Source of the DNA: Chitinilyticum piscinae
GTDB taxonomy: Bacteria > Pseudomonadota > Gammaproteobacteria > Burkholderiales > Chitinibacteraceae
DNA length: 64,000 nucleotides
Reading direction: 5' to 3'
Assembly: GCF_015223195.1 (NCBI RefSeq)
Contig: NZ_JADFUA010000009.1
Coordinates: 62,001 to 126,000 of the forward strand
The position numbers and the translations under genes were made by a program. Below are positions 52,306-61,417 of this stretch, in pieces (position 1 is the first letter of the stretch; each line of letters opens with the position of its first letter). Under the pieces are notes generated by a model. It was not told where the DNA came from. It did no database searches and saw only the letters and a list, made by a program, of their open reading frames with translations.

Positions 52306-52953
52306 TCAGCGCTGCGCCAGATTTCCGGGGGGCGGCGACCAGTCAAAATGACGTTTCCAGGCGCCGTATACCAGATTCGGATACTCCGCCTTGCCCAAGC
52401 TACCGTTATAACGGCCCAGCGCTCGGAACAGGTCACCCTTTTCGATGTCCAGATAGTGGCGCAGGATGGTGCAGCCGTAGCGCAGATTGGTATTCATATC
52501 GAAGAGATTCTGCTCTTCCGTACCGATCGCCCGTTGCCAGAAGGGCATGACCTGCATCAGACCGCGCGCGCCCACCACACTCACCGCGTAGCGGTTGAAT
52601 CCGCTTTCAACATGAATCAGGCCCAGAACCAGCTGCGGATCCAGCCCTGCCCGCGTGGCCTCATACTGGATGGACGTCAGCAGCTTGCGGCGAACAAAAC
52701 CATCCGTATCATCCTTGAAGCGCGGCAGACGCCCCAGCCGATCACTCATTTCCGCAATCCAGGCCTCACCAACAGCCGGATTATCAAACACCAGCCGCGG
52801 CTCGATACGATCGGAAATGGAGCGCTGCATCGCCGTACGCACGGTATCGGCCAGCGCCTCTTCGCGCTGCGCCCCCGCCCACACGGGAGCTGCAAGCGAC
52901 ACGGCCAGCACACCAGTAAGGACGAGGATTCGGAAGGGAAATTTGCCTAACAT
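52306..52953 (-). CDS. Lytic transglycosylase (SLT domain)
   Basis: 215 residues from the ATG at 52953, followed by a signal peptide ending VWA. The SLT domain has catalytic Glu116 in GLIHVESGFNRYAVS, then GARGLMQVMPFW and the C-terminal YNGSLGKAEYPNLV. It should cleave peptidoglycan in the periplasm. Short single-domain enzymes of this type often make room in the wall for pili and secretion machines, but it lies apart from both clusters. Confidence 0.88.
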   Translation of the reverse strand: MLGKFPFRILVLTGVLAVSLAAPVWAGAQREEALADTVRTAMQRSISDRIEPRLVFDNPAVGEAWIAEMSDRLGRLPRFKDDTDGFVRRKLLTSIQYEATRAGLDPQLVLGLIHVESGFNRYAVSVVGARGLMQVMPFWQRAIGTEEQNLFDMNTNLRYGCTILRHYLDIEKGDLFRALGRYNGSLGKAEYPNLVYGAWKRHFDWSPPPGNLAQR

Positions 52954-52985
52954 ACGGTAGTCTAATCTGCAGAGATACGGATGAA

Positions 52986-53013
52986 AACGGCTCCGTGCCA
53001 GACACGGAGCCTT
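52986..53013 (-). terminator. Terminator of proS
   Basis: Stem GGCTCCGTG / CACGGAGCC with five-base loop; on the minus strand it is followed by GTTTTC. It starts seven bases past the proS stop. Confidence 0.78.
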
Positions 53014-53019
53014 CATTCA

Positions 53020-54732
53020 TCAGCTTACTAGCTGCTGCACCTTGGCAGCAAGGCCGTCCAGCGGCAGCTTCTGCATCTCGCCACCGGCACGCGCTACATA
53101 TTCGACCATGCCCTCGGCCAGTGCCTTGTCACCGATGGTGATGCGATGCGGAATGCCGATCAGCTCCATATCGGCAAACATCACGCCCGGACGCTCGTTG
53201 CGGTCATCCAGCAGCACTTCGACACCTGCCGCTTGCAGTTCGGCATACAACTGATCCGCGGCGGCCTTCACCGCTTCGCTCTTGTGATACCCCACTCCGA
53301 CAATGGCTATGGTGAACGGGGCAATCCCTTTGGTCCAGATGATGCCGCGCTCGTCGTAGTTCTGCTCGATGGCAGCACCCACAATGCGCGACACGCCAAT
53401 GCCGTAGCAGCCCATTTCCATGACCTGCTGTTGGTTGCTTTCATTGACGAACAGGCAGTTCATCGCTTCGGAATACTTGGTGCGCAACTGGAAGATATGG
53501 CCGACTTCGATACCGCGGCACAACTCCAGCTTGCCCTTGCCATCCGGCGAAGGATCACCGGCAACCACGTTGCGGATATCGGCCACCACGGCCGGCTCCG
53601 GCAGGTCACGCCCGAAGTTCACGCCAGCTAGGTGGAATTTCGGCTTGTTGGCGCCGCAGATGAAATCATTCATGGCAGCGACGGTGCGATCCGCAATCAC
53701 CTTGACATTCGCGGCCACGCCAACCGGGCCAATAAATCCTGGAGGACAGTTGAGATGTGCACGGATTTCTTCATCCGTGGCAAAGCGGAAGTCACCCAAG
53801 CCGTCGAGCTTGCTGACCTTCACTTCGTTCAGATTGTGGTCACCACGCAAGAGTGCCAGCACGAACTGTCCGTCTACAGTCATTAACGCGCAGGCTTTCA
53901 CCGTTTTCTCGATACCCACGCCCAGCAGCTTGGCCACGTCTTCGCACAGCGTCTGCTTCGGCGTATCGACATCACGCATTGCCTCGGAAGCAGCCCCACG
54001 CGGTGTGGCAGGCGCCAGTGCCTCGGCCAGCTCGACGTTGGCGGCGTATTCGGAATCCGGGCAGTAGGCCAACAAATCCTCGCCGGCATCGGCCAGCACA
54101 TGGAACTCGTGCGAACCGGAGCCGCCAATCGCACCGGTATCGGCTGCTACGGCACGGAATTTGAGGCCCAGGCGCGTAAACACATTGGAGTAGGTCTTGT
54201 ACATCACGTCATAGGTCGCCTGCAGCGACTCGAAATTCGCATGGAAGGAATAGGCATCCTTCATCACGAATTCGCGCGCGCGCATCACGCCGAAACGCGG
54301 ACGAATCTCGTCGCGGAACTTGGTCTGGATCTGGTAGAAATTCACCGGCAACTGCTTGTAGCTGCGCAATTCGCTGCGCGCGATGTCGGTGATGACTTCT
54401 TCATGGGTCGGACCAAAGCAGAAATCGCGTTCGTGGCGATCCTTAATCTTCAGCATCTGCGGACCGAAGACCGCCCAACGGCCGGTTTCCTGCCACAGCT
54501 CGGCCGGCTGCACCGCCGGCATCAGCAACTCCTGTGCGCCGGCCTTGTTCATTTCCTCGCGCACTACCGCCTCGACCTTGCGCAGCACGCGCAAGCCCAG
54601 CGGCATCCAGGTGTACAGGCCGGAGCCCAGCTTCTTGATCAGGCCGGCACGCAGCATCAGCTTGTGCGACAGGAGTTCGGCCTCGGAAGGGGCTTCTTTG
54701 AGGGTGGAGAGATAAAGCTGGCTGGTACGCAT
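53020..54732 (-). CDS. proS: Prolyl-tRNA synthetase
   Basis: 570 residues from the ATG at 54732. It is the bacterial long form with an inserted editing (INS) domain between motifs 2 and 3 (~225-385), which removes alanine from mischarged tRNA-Pro. Class II motifs: [16 protein letters not shown], the motif 2 segment [25 protein letters not shown], and motif 3 [13 protein letters not shown]. The C-terminal anticodon-binding domain starts near 470 ([12 protein letters not shown]). An N-terminal hydrophobic stretch is not present. It is probably monocistronic. Confidence 0.96.
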   Translation of the reverse strand: MRTSQLYLSTLKEAPSEAELLSHKLMLRAGLIKKLGSGLYTWMPLGLRVLRKVEAVVREEMNKAGAQELLMPAVQPAELWQETGRWAVFGPQMLKIKDRHERDFCFGPTHEEVITDIARSELRSYKQLPVNFYQIQTKFRDEIRPRFGVMRAREFVMKDAYSFHANFESLQATYDVMYKTYSNVFTRLGLKFRAVAADTGAIGGSGSHEFHVLADAGEDLLAYCPDSEYAANVELAEALAPATPRGAASEAMRDVDTPKQTLCEDVAKLLGVGIEKTVKACALMTVDGQFVLALLRGDHNLNEVKVSKLDGLGDFRFATDEEIRAHLNCPPGFIGPVGVAANVKVIADRTVAAMNDFICGANKPKFHLAGVNFGRDLPEPAVVADIRNVVAGDPSPDGKGKLELCRGIEVGHIFQLRTKYSEAMNCLFVNESNQQQVMEMGCYGIGVSRIVGAAIEQNYDERGIIWTKGIAPFTIAIVGVGYHKSEAVKAAADQLYAELQAAGVEVLLDDRNERPGVMFADMELIGIPHRITIGDKALAEGMVEYVARAGGEMQKLPLDGLAAKVQQLVS

Positions 54733-54909
54733 GGCAGAGATCCGGACGAAATCAGGGCAAACCGGAATTATACCCATCCAGCAGCCAGCACCCCAAACTT
54801 GTCCCAGGAATGCCGCGTTTCAGGTAAAAGTAGCAACGGAATTTGTCGGCATCACAGACTGCAGACTAAGATTGGCGTAATGCCAACAACGACAAGGCTT
54901 AGACGCACC

Positions 54910-55329
54910 ATGACTACCCGCAGGCACTCCGGCTTTACCCTGATCGAACTTATGATTGTTGTGGCAATCATTGGCATTCTTGCGGCGATTGCGCTGCCAT
55001 TGTTCGGCCAGTACATGAACAAGGCCCGCCGCAGCGATGCAACCGCCTCGATCTCAGGCATCCAGCAAGCACAGGAACGCTGGCGTGCAAACAATGTCTC
55101 TTATACCAGTACGTTTACTGATCTTGGCCTGAGCAGCACCAGCAACGAGGGTTTCTATACCTTCGCCATCACTGGCACATCCGGAACCGGCTATACAGTG
55201 ACGGCGACAGCACAAGGCAAGCAGCTTGCAGACACCAACTGCAAAACCCTGATTCTGACGGTGTCCGGCGGCAACGCCACCAAAACATCCAAGAACAGCA
55301 GTAACGCAACAAGCACTGGCTGCTGGTAA
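54910..55329 (+). CDS. Type IV pilin (PilE-like)
   Basis: 139 residues from the ATG at 54910 (an ATG 30 bases earlier only lengthens the leader). The prepilin site is HSGFTLIELMIVVAIIGILAAIALPLFGQYMNKARRSDA, the standard pilin helix with Glu at +5. The globular part has a C-terminal disulfide pair (DTNCKTL and TGCW), as in major pilins and PilE-like minor pilins. Thr/Ser-rich loops are frequent. A terminator follows, so it is transcribed apart from the minor pilins. It may be the major or a minor subunit. Confidence 0.88.
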   Translation: MTTRRHSGFTLIELMIVVAIIGILAAIALPLFGQYMNKARRSDATASISGIQQAQERWRANNVSYTSTFTDLGLSSTSNEGFYTFAITGTSGTGYTVTATAQGKQLADTNCKTLILTVSGGNATKTSKNSSNATSTGCW

Positions 55330-55351
55330 TTCAATCAGCCTCGCCCCCCGC

Positions 55352-55379
55352 AACCTCACCTGCTGGTGAGGTTTTTTTT
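55352..55379 (+). terminator. Terminator of the pilin gene
   Basis: Stem AACCTCACC / GGTGAGGTT with loop TGCT and a run of eight T. Confidence 0.9.
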
Positions 55380-55518
55380 GCCCACCGACAACCGCTCATC
55401 CAACAAAAACAACCGCTCATCAAATGTGGTCACTTAATACAACAACATTAGAGACCACTTGTTGTCATTACAAGTAAGCAAAAATAAAATACCTAGAAAT
55501 ACTAAACAAGGGTATTTC

Positions 55519-56067
55519 ATGCTTTTTTTACAAAAACGACAGACTGGCTTCACGCTCATCGAGCTTATGCTGGTTGTTGCACTGATTGGCATTATTCTGG
55601 CAATTGCCGTTCCCAACTTCACCGAGTGGTATCAACGCAAGAAATTGGAAGGCATCGCCAATGACTTTGCAGCCCTGATCCAGAACGCAAGAATCGAAGC
55701 TGTACGCCGCAACAGCAGCACCTTTCTGATCACCACCCGGAGCAACGACAGTAGCTGGAGCTTGCGTGCGGTGACCTCAACCACCTGCGCGGAAGGCTCC
55801 GCCAGCTGTGAATTGAGCCGGATTACTCCTGCCCTGTATCCCGAATATTTGCTGACCAGCCTTAGCAGCGACTTTGCCGCTGGAGCAACCGAAATCAATC
55901 CGGTTGATAGCCTGTTCAAGTTCTCTTCCGGGGCAACTGCGGCACAGACGGTTGTTTTTGGTTTTGCCAGCTATCGGCTGCAGGTAAAAGTCACCAGCAC
56001 GGGGCTCACCTCAATCTGCACCCCCGCCTCCACACCAACCATGCCGGGGTACAGCACATGCTCCTGA
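55519..56067 (+). CDS. Minor pilin, GspH/FimT-like
   Basis: 182 residues from the ATG at 55519 with AAGGG upstream. Prepilin site TGFTLIELMLVVALIGIILAIAVPNF, then the FimT/GspH pattern (ANDFAALIQNARIEAVRRNSSTFLI) and a cysteine pair in TSTTCAEGSASCELSR. FimT/FimU-type subunits help start pilus assembly and, in some bacteria, take up DNA. It overlaps the next gene by ten bases and opens the minor-pilin operon. Confidence 0.88.
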   Translation: MLFLQKRQTGFTLIELMLVVALIGIILAIAVPNFTEWYQRKKLEGIANDFAALIQNARIEAVRRNSSTFLITTRSNDSSWSLRAVTSTTCAEGSASCELSRITPALYPEYLLTSLSSDFAAGATEINPVDSLFKFSSGATAAQTVVFGFASYRLQVKVTSTGLTSICTPASTPTMPGYSTCS

Positions 56068-56723
56068 AATACTACGCACATCAGTCTGGCCTGACCCTGA
56101 TCGAAGTACTTGTCTCGACTGCCGTCGCCACCCTGCTATTAACTGCTGCGGCAACAGTCGGCTTTTCCAGCCTGTCCCTGAACAGAAACACCATCAGCTC
56201 AGCAAATAGCCAGTACGAACTGCAAAGCGTCATGAATATCGTGACCAAAGAGCTTCGCAGAGCCGGTTACTCCAAGAATCAGGAGAATGCCAAAACCGCA
56301 GGGGGGCTGCGCAATATCTGGTTTAGTGGGGGAACCGGCACAACTGATCACACCTGTGCTGTTTTCCGGTACGACCGAACTCCTGGCTCCCCCTCTCAAC
56401 TTGAACCGCCGGGGAATGGCAGCACGGAAACGACAGATGTACGCGGAATCCGGCTGGCATCCGGCAAGCTAGAACTACTGACGAGTGCAACAGCCATTAA
56501 CGGTGGATGTTCAGTCACGGGAACCTGGGAGCCCATTTCCGGAAGTGCATTTACCATCACCAGCTTCAAACTGAGCTACCCGGCGCCTCCTAGCGGGGTA
56601 CTTATGGATGGCAGCAAGATCGTCAATGAAGTAACCGTAACAATCGCTGCCACAGGTAAAAACGGTGCTACACAAAGCCTGAGTGAAGTGGTCCAGCTCC
56701 GTAACCAGCCTTACCTCAATTAA
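56058..56723 (+). CDS. Minor pilin, PilW-like
   Basis: 221 residues. The prepilin site QSGLTLIEVLVSTAVATLLLTAAATVGF is followed by SLSLNRNTISSANSQYELQSVMNIVTKELRRAGYSK, the standard PilW start with the '..LRRAGY' block. A cysteine pair (TCAVFRY and GGCSVTG) is likely disulfide-bonded. It should be part of the tip complex. Confidence 0.88.
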   Translation: MLLKYYAHQSGLTLIEVLVSTAVATLLLTAAATVGFSSLSLNRNTISSANSQYELQSVMNIVTKELRRAGYSKNQENAKTAGGLRNIWFSGGTGTTDHTCAVFRYDRTPGSPSQLEPPGNGSTETTDVRGIRLASGKLELLTSATAINGGCSVTGTWEPISGSAFTITSFKLSYPAPPSGVLMDGSKIVNEVTVTIAATGKNGATQSLSEVVQLRNQPYLN

Positions 56724-56737
56724 TGGGATGTGAACCG

Positions 56738-58027
56738 ATGAAATCTACTTCTTATCCATCCCAGAAGAAACATGCTGGTGTAGCTGCGTTGACCGTCACA
56801 GTGTTGATCACACTGATTGCCCTGGTTGCAGCTGTCTATGCCACCAAAAACAGCATGCTTTCGCAGAAAAACGCTGCAAATGCAGCGCAATCCCTGATGG
56901 CGCAGCAAGCGGCAGAGGAAGGCGCACTCGCCTTCGAGGAACAGATTCGTCTCGACCTTGCGAGCATTGCCGCCGGAGGTAGCGGGGGAGTCATTCTGGA
57001 AAAAGACACCGGTAGCTCATCGGCGGGCTCGGGCTGCCTGCCGGGTAGCGGCACCCTTCCATACCGGTTTACCTCGACCTATCGCAAAGGGACGTCTGGC
57101 GCTGATGCACTGATTTTTGCTGATGCCGCCAATTTCGTTCGTCCAGCCGAAGTAACAGCGATGGTCAGGGATGTAGCGAACACAGATCTTGGCCTGAGCT
57201 ATCAAGTGAAAGGCAAGATTGTCGGTCGGGTTATCAATATATACAGCGTCGGAAATGCTGCTGGCGGCGCGTCTGCGATCGTACGCCGTCAGATCAATGT
57301 CTCAGGAGGGCTTTCACTGGGCAATAGCGCCTTAACGGTGGGTAATTACTACGACTCGACTCAGGCCAACCACATTACCGCAAATGCAGGAGACCCCCTG
57401 GCGCAATGTGCAGTACTGTACGGCGAGAGCTACTCCTCGACAGGAGCTGCCGATCACAAGTGCTACTCGGAAGGAAACATCTTCGGCGCCGACTGCACCC
57501 CGACTCAGAGCGCCGGATTGCAGAACAACCTGTTCTTCAACACCTTTGGCAAATCCAAAGCCGAGCTCAAGGCCAGCCTGCTTCCTTCGCAGATCATCTC
57601 CAGCTGCAATGGCACCATTGCGGGGATTCCGGATAAGTATCTCTGGATTGAAGGTGATGCGACCAACTGTAAAATCACGGGACCAAACAGCGTGGTCATT
57701 GTGAATGGCAATGTGCGGGGCGGCTTGGAGGTAAACGGTTTCATTTATGCAAGCAACGCCTATCTTGATGGCGCGACGAATATCAACGGCAGTGTAACCA
57801 TTGAAAATTCTGTCGATGTCGAGCCACTTGGCTGGCCCATCACGCATATCGGCGGCGCGCTAGCAGGAACCACAAGTGCCAATGGCAAAGCCGATTCTTC
57901 CGATCCCAATCGCAAGGCCACACATGCGGCTCAAGTTTCTTTCAAGATTACCTACAAGAAATACACCGGCAACCCTGATGGTGCTGCGAGTACAAACAGT
58001 AGTCACGGCTCATGGATCGACTTCTAG
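56738..58027 (+). CDS. Minor pilin, PilX-like with enlarged C-terminal domain
   Basis: 429 residues from the ATG at 56738; an in-frame ATG lies 15 bases earlier. PilX-type proteins are normally ~160-200 residues. A hydrophobic helix (AGVAALTVTVLITLIALVAAVY) follows a Ser/Lys-rich leader; the usual GFTLIE motif is replaced by HAGVAAL, as in PilX. Then comes KNAANAAQSLMAQQAAEEGALAFEEQIR, the PilX helix. The extra ~250 residues are rich in short beta strands (SVVIVNGNVRGGLEVNGFIYASNAYLDGATNINGSVTIENSVDV) that look like a beta-helix. Several cysteines are present. It may be part of the filament tip or adhesion complex. Confidence 0.78.
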   Translation: MKSTSYPSQKKHAGVAALTVTVLITLIALVAAVYATKNSMLSQKNAANAAQSLMAQQAAEEGALAFEEQIRLDLASIAAGGSGGVILEKDTGSSSAGSGCLPGSGTLPYRFTSTYRKGTSGADALIFADAANFVRPAEVTAMVRDVANTDLGLSYQVKGKIVGRVINIYSVGNAAGGASAIVRRQINVSGGLSLGNSALTVGNYYDSTQANHITANAGDPLAQCAVLYGESYSSTGAADHKCYSEGNIFGADCTPTQSAGLQNNLFFNTFGKSKAELKASLLPSQIISSCNGTIAGIPDKYLWIEGDATNCKITGPNSVVIVNGNVRGGLEVNGFIYASNAYLDGATNINGSVTIENSVDVEPLGWPITHIGGALAGTTSANGKADSSDPNRKATHAAQVSFKITYKKYTGNPDGAASTNSSHGSWIDF

Positions 58028-58036
58028 GGAAAAACG

Positions 58037-59023
58037 ATGAAAAACACCAAGGGTTTCAGTCTGCTTGAAGTATTGATCGCTGTAGTTCTACTCGCGCTCT
58101 CGGCTCTGTTCTTGGCAAAACTGTCAGGCATCGCCCAGAAGGGAACCAGCCAGTCCCAAGAGCGGCAATTTGCCTCCCGGCTCGCCGAAGGCATCATGGA
58201 AGATCTGCGCCAGAACGCCCGTGACAAGACAGCTCCGGCCGCGGGCATGGTCATCAATGGCGTTACGCTGGAAGCCGGTGCAGCACCGGTTACCTTTACC
58301 GGCAGCCTCAATGGCCAGACAGCCGCCTATACCGTCAATATAATTTTCCCCTCGCCCATGCCGAGCTGGAGTACCAACAACTCACAAATCCGGACACAGG
58401 TGGAGGTCTACTGGCAGCGCTCCGATGCCAAGGATGCGAATGACAAGGAAAAAGTACTACTGGTCAGTACCATTCAGGTACCGGTTGTTCCTCCCAGTCT
58501 GGCCACAGCCCCGCCCTTGCCGGGCGGGCTGGAAACCATCTGCGGCGTAAACTGGAACAATAGCAAATGCTATGTACAGGGTACTTATCGCCGACATGGC
58601 GACGACCTCTACATGTGCAAGGCGGTCGGGGGCTGCCCCAAGGATAACGCAAACAATCCACCGGCCCGCCCGGACAAATGGATGCTGTACGATGCCTGCC
58701 CTGACGGCAGTCATGGTGGCGGGGGCGGCAATGAAACGGCAGGTACCATCGACTGCGCATTGGTTTCCGATGCAGTGCCACCTACGGGCACCCCAACGGG
58801 AACGCCTACTGGAATGCCTACTGGAACGCCTACTGGAACACCCACTTCGGCGCCAACATCTACTCCAGTTACACCTGCAGAATGGACGAATAGGAAATAC
58901 CTGAACGGCGATAAAGTTACATTTGGTGGTTTCACTTACGAGTGCAAGAAAGCCACTTGTGGCCCATATGCCGATGCGAATTGGAACCCCTCTGTTGTTC
59001 ACTCAGAGTGGAGCAAGCTTTAA
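58037..59023 (+). CDS. PilV-like minor pilin fused to chitin-binding-like modules
   Basis: 328 residues. The prepilin site KGFSLLEVLIAVVLLALSALFLAKLSGIAQKG and following helix (ASRLAEGIMEDLRQNAR) are those of PilV, which is normally ~150-190 residues. After ~155 the protein is unlike PilV. Residues ~168-221 form a Cys-rich module (YVQGTYRRHGDDLYMCKA, then PDKWMLYDAC). Residues 249-276 are a linker of TPTG repeats. Residues ~280-328 form a module with EWTNRKYLNGDKVTFGGFTYEC...WNPSVVHSEWSKL. That module lines up with the first chitin-binding module of chitinase B (EW, Y, G, VT, G, TY, WNP, W in register). PilV is a pilus-tip subunit, so I infer a pilus-borne chitin-binding adhesin. Binding has not been shown. 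Confidence 0.82.
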   Translation: MKNTKGFSLLEVLIAVVLLALSALFLAKLSGIAQKGTSQSQERQFASRLAEGIMEDLRQNARDKTAPAAGMVINGVTLEAGAAPVTFTGSLNGQTAAYTVNIIFPSPMPSWSTNNSQIRTQVEVYWQRSDAKDANDKEKVLLVSTIQVPVVPPSLATAPPLPGGLETICGVNWNNSKCYVQGTYRRHGDDLYMCKAVGGCPKDNANNPPARPDKWMLYDACPDGSHGGGGGNETAGTIDCALVSDAVPPTGTPTGTPTGMPTGTPTGTPTSAPTSTPVTPAEWTNRKYLNGDKVTFGGFTYECKKATCGPYADANWNPSVVHSEWSKL

Positions 59024-59089
59024 ATTGTGAACTCTAGCAAGACTGCATGGAGCACCTGTTAGCCACTGCAGTCTTGCCCTCAATGCCCA

Positions 59090-59275
59090 TCACACCTCAT
59101 CCAGCATCGCCCCGCCCCAGCCCCAGTTTTCTTCCTTCGTCTCCTCGATATTCACGATTACATACTCGCGCGGCTTGTTCGCTACGCGCTCCATCGTGGC
59201 GGTGAACTCCTCAACAATCTGTTTTTTCTGTTCGCGGCTCAATTCACCTGCGAGACGAAGATGAATGTAGGGCAT
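59090..59275 (-). CDS. 4-oxalocrotonate tautomerase family protein
   Basis: 61 residues from the ATG at 59275 with AAGGAG upstream. The catalytic Pro1 follows the initiator Met (MPYIHLRLAGEL). REQKKQIVEEFTATMERVANKP and YVIVNIEETKEENWGWGG are typical of small tautomerases of the YwhB/PptA type, which work as oligomers through the N-terminal proline. The natural substrate is unknown. Confidence 0.88.
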   Translation of the reverse strand: MPYIHLRLAGELSREQKKQIVEEFTATMERVANKPREYVIVNIEETKEENWGWGGAMLDEV

Positions 59276-59380
59276 GGACGGCACTCCTTGTAGTAAATCT
59301 GTCATCAATCAGTAACCGGCAGGCAATCTGGCTCACCTATCCTTGCGCGGCTTTCATATTCCGCCTGCAAGGATACTACG

Positions 59381-60343
59381 ATGTTCCGCACCGTGATTGC
59401 TGCGCTACTTCTGCTCTCGGCCACTGCCCATGCCGATGTTGTGTTTGGCTTTGTCGCCAACCGAGGCATTGAACAAGGGCTGGAAGACTGGCAGCCGATT
59501 GCCGATGACATGAGCCAACGTCTCGGGCAGAAAGTACGCCTGCTGGCGGTGCGCGACGATAAGGAGCTCTCCGAGCGCTTTGCCCGTAACGAAATCCAGA
59601 TTGCCCGTTCAAGCACCCAGACAGCACTGAATCTGGTGGAACATGGCAATGGCCAGGTGTTCGCCCGGTTGGTGCTGACAGGAGGCAAGGGCGAATACCG
59701 CTCGCTGCTGCTCACACGCAAAGGCGGCCCAGCGACGCTTGAGGCTGCACTAAGCCAGCCCAAACGCCTCAACTTTGCCAGCGGTTTCAATGGCAACACC
59801 GCCACCTACCTGATTCCGCAGTATCTGGCCTTTGCCAAAGGCAATGTGCTGGCGGACCAGTATTTCAAAAGCATCAGTTACGGCAATAGTCTGGATAACT
59901 TCCGCGCCCTGGTCGATGGCAAGGCGGATCTGGCTGCCAGCAGTAGTGATGAATACGAAAAGCTGCAGGAACGCTTCCCCAAGGATGCCGCCAAGCTGCA
60001 GGTAATCTGGCAATCCCCCGCCTTCAGCTATGATCCACTGGTGATCCGCCGGGATGTCCCTGCCACCACACAAGGCAAGATCCGCGATTTCTTTGTGCAG
60101 TATGGCCGAACTGGTGCAGCTGCCAGCAACGAAATGACCAAGCTGTATTACGCCGACCAGCTGGCTGGCTTTTTGCCGTCGACCAACCGCCAGTTGCGTG
60201 AGGTCACCGATCTGCAGTTGTTCTACGCGCTGTTTCGCCTGACGCTGAATAATCAGCTCGCTCAGGATGCGCGCAAAGAACAGGAAAAGGCCCTCTACCG
60301 CCGTTATGACCAGCTGGTCAGTATTCTGGGAGGCGCTTACTGA
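59381..60343 (+). CDS. PhnD-like periplasmic phosphate/phosphonate-binding protein
   Basis: 320 residues. A signal peptide (MFRTVIAALLLLSATAHA) precedes a type II solute-binding fold of the PhnD/PhnD-like family: VVFGFVANRGIEQGLEDWQPIADDMSQRLG, the mid-segment FASGFNGNTATYLIPQYLAF, and ALVDGKADLAASSSDEYEKL. In transporters these proteins deliver phosphonate or phosphite to an ABC permease. No permease or ATPase gene is adjacent, so it may serve a distant transporter or act as a sensor protein. Confidence 0.82.
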   Translation: MFRTVIAALLLLSATAHADVVFGFVANRGIEQGLEDWQPIADDMSQRLGQKVRLLAVRDDKELSERFARNEIQIARSSTQTALNLVEHGNGQVFARLVLTGGKGEYRSLLLTRKGGPATLEAALSQPKRLNFASGFNGNTATYLIPQYLAFAKGNVLADQYFKSISYGNSLDNFRALVDGKADLAASSSDEYEKLQERFPKDAAKLQVIWQSPAFSYDPLVIRRDVPATTQGKIRDFFVQYGRTGAAASNEMTKLYYADQLAGFLPSTNRQLREVTDLQLFYALFRLTLNNQLAQDARKEQEKALYRRYDQLVSILGGAY

Positions 60344-60378
60344 TCAACACGTAATTCTCACCCTGACACGATTTGACG

Positions 60379-60404
60379 GCCACCCTCACCAGGTGGCTTT
60401 TTTT
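60379..60404 (+). terminator. Terminator of the PhnD-like gene
   Basis: Stem GCCACC / GGTGGC with a seven-base loop, followed by seven T. Confidence 0.85.
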
Positions 60405-60407
60405 ATG

Positions 60408-60454
60408 GGTATACGCCGAGATCTCTTACTGTAAATAGCTCACAGAGGCATACC
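60408..60454. repeat. 47-nt GGTAT-N37-ATACC element, copy 8
   Basis: Exact GGTAT at 60408-60412 and exact ATACC at 60450-60454, total 47 nt, between the converging PhnD-like and YdcF genes, directly after the terminator of the former. The arms extend a little: GGTATACGCC at the left and GAGGCATACC at the right are partly complementary. Confidence 0.65.
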
Positions 60455-60461
60455 TATGATA

Positions 60462-61238
60462 TCAATACTCACCCAGCAGCCATGAACTTGCAGTGGCGAA
60501 ATACTCGCGGAACCAGGCATTGCCACGGATGTGCCATGGCGTTGGAGCCCCTGCGAGTGCGAAGTGCCGGTATCCCTGCGCGCTGGCCAACCCCTTGCTG
60601 CGCACAGTATGAAAGTCACTGGTGATGATCAGTACCGGATCGCGAGCAACATCAATACCCACTTGCAGCAATGCCTGACGCGAGAAGAGCAGGTTTTCTT
60701 CAGTGCTGCTGCTTGCCGCCTCCGGAACAATGCGTGTCGCGTCCACGCCATGCGCCCGCAGCCAGCGCCGCATGGCCTCGGCCTCGCTGATTTCCTCGCT
60801 CCAGCCTTGGCCACCAGATACAAGCAGTTTTGCCTGCGGAAATTTCGCAGCCAGTTCCTGTGCACTCTCCAACCGCAGGCGCAGCATCGGACCGGGCTTG
60901 GTTCCCTGCAAGCCCGAGCCAAGCACAATCAGGGCTGAGGGAGGCTGACTGAGCGATGGACGAGGCTGCCATGCCAACAACATAAAGAAATACAGCAGCG
61001 AAACGAGCCAGACAGCAGCTGCGCCCACAAGCAAACGCCAGCAGCAACGCCGCCACGGAGCGGCCGCAAGCCACTGCCTACGAGCCTCTACACCCAGCAC
61101 CAGCCAGAGCAATCCAGCCCCAAGAAACAAGGGCCCTATCGTGCCGACGTTCAGTTGCCCCATTGCCATCAGCACCGCGGCATCCAGCAACAGTAATGCC
61201 GCAAGCAGCACCACACTCCAGCGACAAAACCGCGCCAT
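60462..61238 (-). CDS. YdcF/ElyC family membrane protein (DUF218)
   Basis: 258 residues from the ATG at 61238, which has GGAGGAG just upstream; longer starts at 61250 and 61289 exist. Three N-terminal membrane helices cover ~5-90. The periplasmic or cytoplasmic DUF218 domain follows: ALIVLGSGLQGTKPGPMLRLRLESAQEL, LLVSGGQGWSEEISEAEAMRRWLR, VPEAASSSTEENLLFS and LIITSDFHTVRS. ElyC, a member, affects envelope integrity and undecaprenyl lipid in E. coli; the reaction is not established. Confidence 0.88.
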   Translation of the reverse strand: MARFCRWSVVLLAALLLLDAAVLMAMGQLNVGTIGPLFLGAGLLWLVLGVEARRQWLAAAPWRRCCWRLLVGAAAVWLVSLLYFFMLLAWQPRPSLSQPPSALIVLGSGLQGTKPGPMLRLRLESAQELAAKFPQAKLLVSGGQGWSEEISEAEAMRRWLRAHGVDATRIVPEAASSSTEENLLFSRQALLQVGIDVARDPVLIITSDFHTVRSKGLASAQGYRHFALAGAPTPWHIRGNAWFREYFATASSWLLGEY

Positions 61239-61417
61239 CTTCTCCTCCATGTGTCGAGCCTGTCCCTCGACAATCCAAGAGTCAGACATGTAGTGGCCCA
61301 GACAATATCAAAGCCACAGCCATTCGCCCTACCTACTTTGCAAATAATTCACTAAGGCTTAACCCGTTTTGCCTCCCTGCCGCGTTCAATGGATACCACA
61401 AGCCAAGGAGAGTCATC

